Part shown: positions 61,401 through 64,000 of the stretch, one piece after another
How positions within the stretch are numbered: the first letter of the stretch is position 1
Layout of the letters: each line of letters begins with the position of its first letter
Source of the DNA: Hevea brasiliensis
Taxonomy: Eukaryota; Streptophyta; Magnoliopsida; Malpighiales; Euphorbiaceae
Direction of reading: 5' to 3'
DNA: 64,000 nucleotides
NCBI RefSeq assembly: GCF_030052815.1
Contig: NC_079497.1
Coordinates: 24,256,258 to 24,320,257 of the forward strand
Position numbers and translations under genes: made by a program
Notes under the pieces: model-generated
What the model saw: the letters and a program-made list of their open reading frames with translations, nothing else
What the model was told of the DNA's origin: nothing
The model's database searches: none

Positions 61401-62088
61401 TTTACATGATTTATGAATTGTGATTTAAATTGTATTTGGTTAATGTTGTGCACCACTGAGACATTGTCTCAAATGATAGCTTTTATTGTCACACAGTAGA
61501 GACAGACAGTATACAGACTAGGCCGCATATACATCCAAATGAGGGATTACCAGTATAATGAGTATACCAGTATTTTGCATTTTGTACTGTAATGTATGAC
61601 ACTGTATGTACATTTTGTTTTTGGTTTTGAGCAGTTGTAAATTCAAATTGTACCTTGAAGTTGTAAATTAATTATGAGTTATTTGACTTGTAAAAATTGT
61701 ATTATATTTCCTTATCTCAGACTTTGAAAAATTTCTATGGAATTGAGTTGATAAATTGTTGTGTTGAGAAATGTAATGAAGTTGAGATTTGGAAATTTAT
61801 TGAAGTGCTTTTTATAGGTTTTCTGAAGAACTGTTTTGTTCAAAATACAGATGGCACTCTGCCAAAATTTTTACAGAAATTCCAAATAAACCAATTGAGT
61901 TAGTTGTTTCACTTCAGTTCACCAAAGTCTTTAACACCTGTAAATAGTGCTCACCACTGTAAAAGAAGTAAGAAAAGTTTTTAAAATCCCTTGTAGTGTA
62001 TTTAATGGGTTATCAGTAGACGGAGTTGGTAATTCATTAGGTATACTACGGGATCATGTTATGCCTTACAGAGGGGTAGGGTGTGACA
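58446..62088 (+). repeat. GypS2: solo gypsy LTR, 3643 bp, plus strand
   Basis: Starts TGTAACACCCCTAAG and ends GGTGTGACA. The perfect target duplication AATAG is at 58441-58445 and 62089-62093, inside GypS1. No internal domains. Holds CAGGGGCATTATGGTCATTT near 58861, modules at about 60140-60245 and 60368-60470, CAGGTCCAATTGACCTG at 60161-60177, and a divergent hairpin pair at 61457-61491. Confidence 0.92.
61457..61491 (+). other. Paired LTR hairpins, GypS2 copy
   Basis: Hairpin 1: TGAGAC-ATT-GTCTCA (61457-61471), 6 bp. Hairpin 2: TGATA with TGTCA (61474-61478, 61487-61491), 5 bp with one wobble. The stems differ from Gyp1 and Gyp3 but still pair. Confidence 0.55.
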
Positions 62089-62161
62089 AATAGTATTAGT
62101 CATGGACCAAAAATAATACTATTCATAACTCGGAGGTTCGGGGTGTTACAGACATGTTTAG

Positions 62162-62173
62162 TGGTATCAGAGC
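62162..62173 (+). promoter_or_regulatory. Gyp3 primer binding site (initiator Met-tRNA)
   Basis: TGGTATCAGAGC. It follows GACATGTTTAG, where GACA is the true end of the Gyp3 LTR, restored on the right side of GypS1 by the target duplication. The stretch 62174-62342 to the gag start has no further feature. Confidence 0.9.
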
Positions 62174-62342
62174 ATGGTTTTGCAATAAATTTAGACTATA
62201 TATGTGAATAATTGTTTGATTAGTACGACTGCTCAAGTGTCTTTAATTGATACATATGACATATTTACATCATGAATATGCACTAATGGAGGTCAATCTC
62301 CTTGTGTTTGATCTCAGGAAGTAAAAATTTTTAGGAAATGGA

Positions 62343-63650
62343 ATGGAAGAGGGAGATCATTCCGTGGAGCAATCTATCGAGGTTGAGGTCCAAGGGGAAG
62401 CCCCAGCACTCCAGAACGTGAGTGGGTCAGCCACTCCAGCTCCTACTCCAAAGATCGCAGCTTCTCGCTCGCACACAAAGAGATGGCTACGTTTTTCCAA
62501 CAAATAACGAGAAATGTGCCACTCCAAGCTCAGATGCAAGCACCTGCAGCACAACCACAGCCCTCGGCCTTGCAATATGAAAAATTAATAAAATTTGGTG
62601 CCACCGAGTTTAAGGGTACTATGGATCCACTGGAGGTAGAACAATGGCTAGAGAGAATGGAATGAGTTTTCAAAAAGCTGTAGTGTGTAGAAGAGTTGAA
62701 GTTTGAATATTCAGTATCAATTCTGCAAGGGGATGCATATGAGTGGTGGAAAACCACCCCCACAGCCTGGTAGAGCCACCAGTCCTCACATGGGCAGACT
62801 TTTTGAGGGAATTTCGACAAAAGTGGGTTCCTGATACTTATGTAGACATGAAGTTGCAAGAGTTTTTAAGCCTGAAGCAAGAGGACACAACTATAGCAGA
62901 GTATGAGCGGGATTTCTCTCAACTAAGTCACTATGCCGGAAGTTTGGTCACCACCCCCAGAGACCGGTGTAAGAGGTTTGAGGCCTGGTTGAGGCCTAGT
63001 TTGAGAATGCAAGTGGTGGGGTTTCGACACCAGAATTTTTCTGAATTGATTTCACAAGCCCTGGAACTAGAAAGGATAGAATCAAAAGGGGCAGTGAAAA
63101 AGAGTACAAAAGAGAAAGAGAAAACAGAATAAGCTACTGGTCAAACTATAGAAATTAGTTTGGGAAAGAGAAAACATTTTGGAGGATCTAGCTCATGCGA
63201 ATCGGGTAGAGGTAGATCTTCTGGACAAAAACCACCCCGATCCGATCAGCAAACTCAGTAGACACACAAAAATACACTGTTGAATTGACTTTGTGAGACT
63301 TGTGGTAAATCACATAGTGGAGTATGTTATATAGCTATAGGAACATGTTTTAATTATGGAGGGACTGGTCATTTTGTTAAGGATTGCAAAAGTCCACGCC
63401 GTTATGGATCATTTATAACGTCAGAAGGATCAGTCCAAGTTTCTACCCCAAAGAGTTCACCAGCAATTGGCAGAGGCAGAGGCAGAGGCAGAGGCAGAGG
63501 CAGAGGTAGGGGTAGTACACCTAGAAGTCAGAATACTGTGAATCAGCTAGGATAAGGTGATGCTTCAGCTAGAGTATACGCTATGCGACAGAGGGATGAG
63601 GATGAGACTTCTGACATTATGGCTGGTATTTTGTCAATTCTTAATTAAGA
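62343..63650 (+). pseudogene. Gyp3 gag, broken
   Basis: Opens MEEGDHSVEQSIEVEVQGEA at 62343, like Gyp1. A frame change between about 62455 and 62483 leads to ATFFQQITRNVPLQAQ and the gag domain (ILQGDAYEWWKTTP near 62725). A stop at 62663-62665 and a one-base loss near 62755 follow; the frame 62743-63132 covers the rest of the domain. The zinc region (CETCGKSHSGVCY, then FNYGGTGHFVKDC) has lost one Cys to Tyr. A Gly-Arg run coded by GGCAGA repeats lies at 63469-63507. Coding decays at about 63645, where pol should begin. Confidence 0.88.
63469..63507 (+). repeat. GGCAGA hexamer repeat in Gyp3 gag
   Basis: About six tandem GGCAGA units coding a Gly-Arg run, like the RGRGRG stretch in Gyp1 gag (about 2143-2165) but longer. 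Confidence 0.85.
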
Positions 63651-64000
63651 TATGTATATGTATAAAAATCAATTTTGATGTGTTAGTGATTAGTCTTTTA
63701 GGATAAGAATTAAGTTAATAAGCGTGATTGGAATTAATTTTGAAAAAGTTTCTAGGGAGAGACATCTCCTAGACTGTGATAAACTATAAAGTTAATTAGT
63801 AAGCCTAATTAAGTAAGGCAAGAGGACCTAAAAGTAAGTTGTAGTAATATAGTTACCTTAGTTGCGGGTAAGGGTATTACTGCTGATAGATGTCAGTGGG
63901 TACCATAATCAAAATAAGTTTAAGATATTAGTGGATTTGAAAGAAATAAGATTAAAGAATGAAATAATTAAAGTTAAGTTGTGGAATGAAAAAAAAAAAA
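63651..64000 (+). other. Degenerate start of Gyp3 pol
   Basis: TTTTGATGTGTTAGTGATTA (about 63672) still aligns with Gyp1 near 2392, but about 75 bp with the protease site is missing just before it. The remaining sequence is A/T-rich and has no open frame. The window ends in a run of A. Confidence 0.6.

Larger units (their letters stand above)
55061..62150 (-). repeat. GypS1: solo gypsy LTR of the Gyp1 family, minus strand, split by GypS2
   Basis: Plus-strand start TGTCACACCCTATCCC and end GGGGTGTTACA are the inverted ends of a Gyp1-type LTR. Without GypS2 it is about 3.4 kb, longer than Gyp1's LTR because it keeps a central 1.1-1.2 kb that Gyp1 lacks. Target duplication: AACAT (55056-55060) and GACAT (62151-62155), one base apart, at the Gyp3 LTR/primer junction. 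It holds GA and TA microsatellites (57829-57870, 57943-57971) and a 200-bp internal duplication. Confidence 0.88.
51573..64000 (+). mobile_element. Gyp3: Ty3/gypsy chromovirus, 3' part outside the window
   Basis: The 5' LTR (51573-55059) is followed, after removal of GypS1 (55061-62150), by the primer site and a gag like that of Gyp1. It cuts the Ath1 integrase frame at 51572; the left target site would be CATGC (51568-51572), whose partner should follow the 3' LTR beyond the window. The gag is frameshifted and the start of pol lacks the protease site. Confidence 0.88.

Noticed and set aside
1..64000. Host protein-coding gene or microRNA gene
   Set aside because: No frame outside the elements codes a recognisable protein, and the only well-formed hairpins are those inside LTRs.
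1..64000. Integrated pararetrovirus
   Set aside because: All reverse transcriptases lie between LTRs with integrase, primer sites and target duplications, as in retrotransposons. No movement-protein or coat-type frame is visible.
63990..64000. Poly-A tail of a non-LTR element at the window end
   Set aside because: It is a short A run in A-rich decayed Gyp3 sequence, cut by the window edge. No LINE or SINE features precede it.

Overview
The window is a piece of flowering-plant nuclear heterochromatin, almost certainly eudicot. It is AT-rich and has no recognisable host gene, tRNA or rRNA. Nearly every base belongs to LTR retrotransposons with initiator-Met-tRNA primer sites and plant-type LTR ends (TGTAACACCC...TGTGACA for Ty3/gypsy; TGTTAG...TTCA or similar for Ty1/copia). 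The species cannot be named from sequence alone.

Layout. 1-7833: Gyp1, a decayed chromovirus-like Ty3/gypsy element on +, its 5' LTR cut by the window edge. 7834-12281: old AT-rich sequence with a probable Tat/Ogre-like LTR relic. 12282-51572: Ath1, an Athila-like gypsy element on -, 5'-truncated and split by large insertions. Inside Ath1's LTR sits Cop1 (12705-45444, copia, -; duplication AGAAC). Inside Cop1's 3' LTR sits Cop2 (12723-35393, copia, +; duplication GAAGA). Cop2's gag is split by Gyp2 (16915-27940, chromovirus, +; duplication GAGAT), and Cop2's 3' LTR is split by a solo copia LTR, CopS (32891-34985, -; duplication CTGTT). At 51573 a further chromovirus, Gyp3 (+), interrupts the Ath1 integrase and runs off the window. 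Its LTR/primer-site junction is split by solo LTR GypS1 (55061-62150, -; duplication AACAT/GACAT), which is itself split by solo LTR GypS2 (58446-62088, +; duplication AATAG). The window therefore holds two four-deep nests (Ath1>Cop1>Cop2>Gyp2 and Ath1>Gyp3>GypS1>GypS2), each step supported by matching LTR ends and mostly by 5-bp target duplications.

Function. None of the internal regions encodes an intact polyprotein. Stops are largely of the kind produced by C-to-T change at CAG, CAA, CGA and TGG codons, with scattered frameshifts. Integrase catalytic residues are lost in Gyp1, Gyp2, Cop1 and Ath1, and protease sequence is deleted in Cop2 and Gyp3. Gyp2 is structurally the best preserved, with near-equal LTRs of 3113 and 3114 bp that look very similar.

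Most interesting signals. These are a tandem pair of short hairpins at the same place in all the chromovirus LTRs, with stem sequences that change together between families; a 75-bp GT...AG intron-like insert in the Gyp2 integrase; a patch of Gyp2 pol dense in small deletions between clean flanks; and short motifs shared by gypsy and copia elements. I see no undescribed host defence or metabolic system here.
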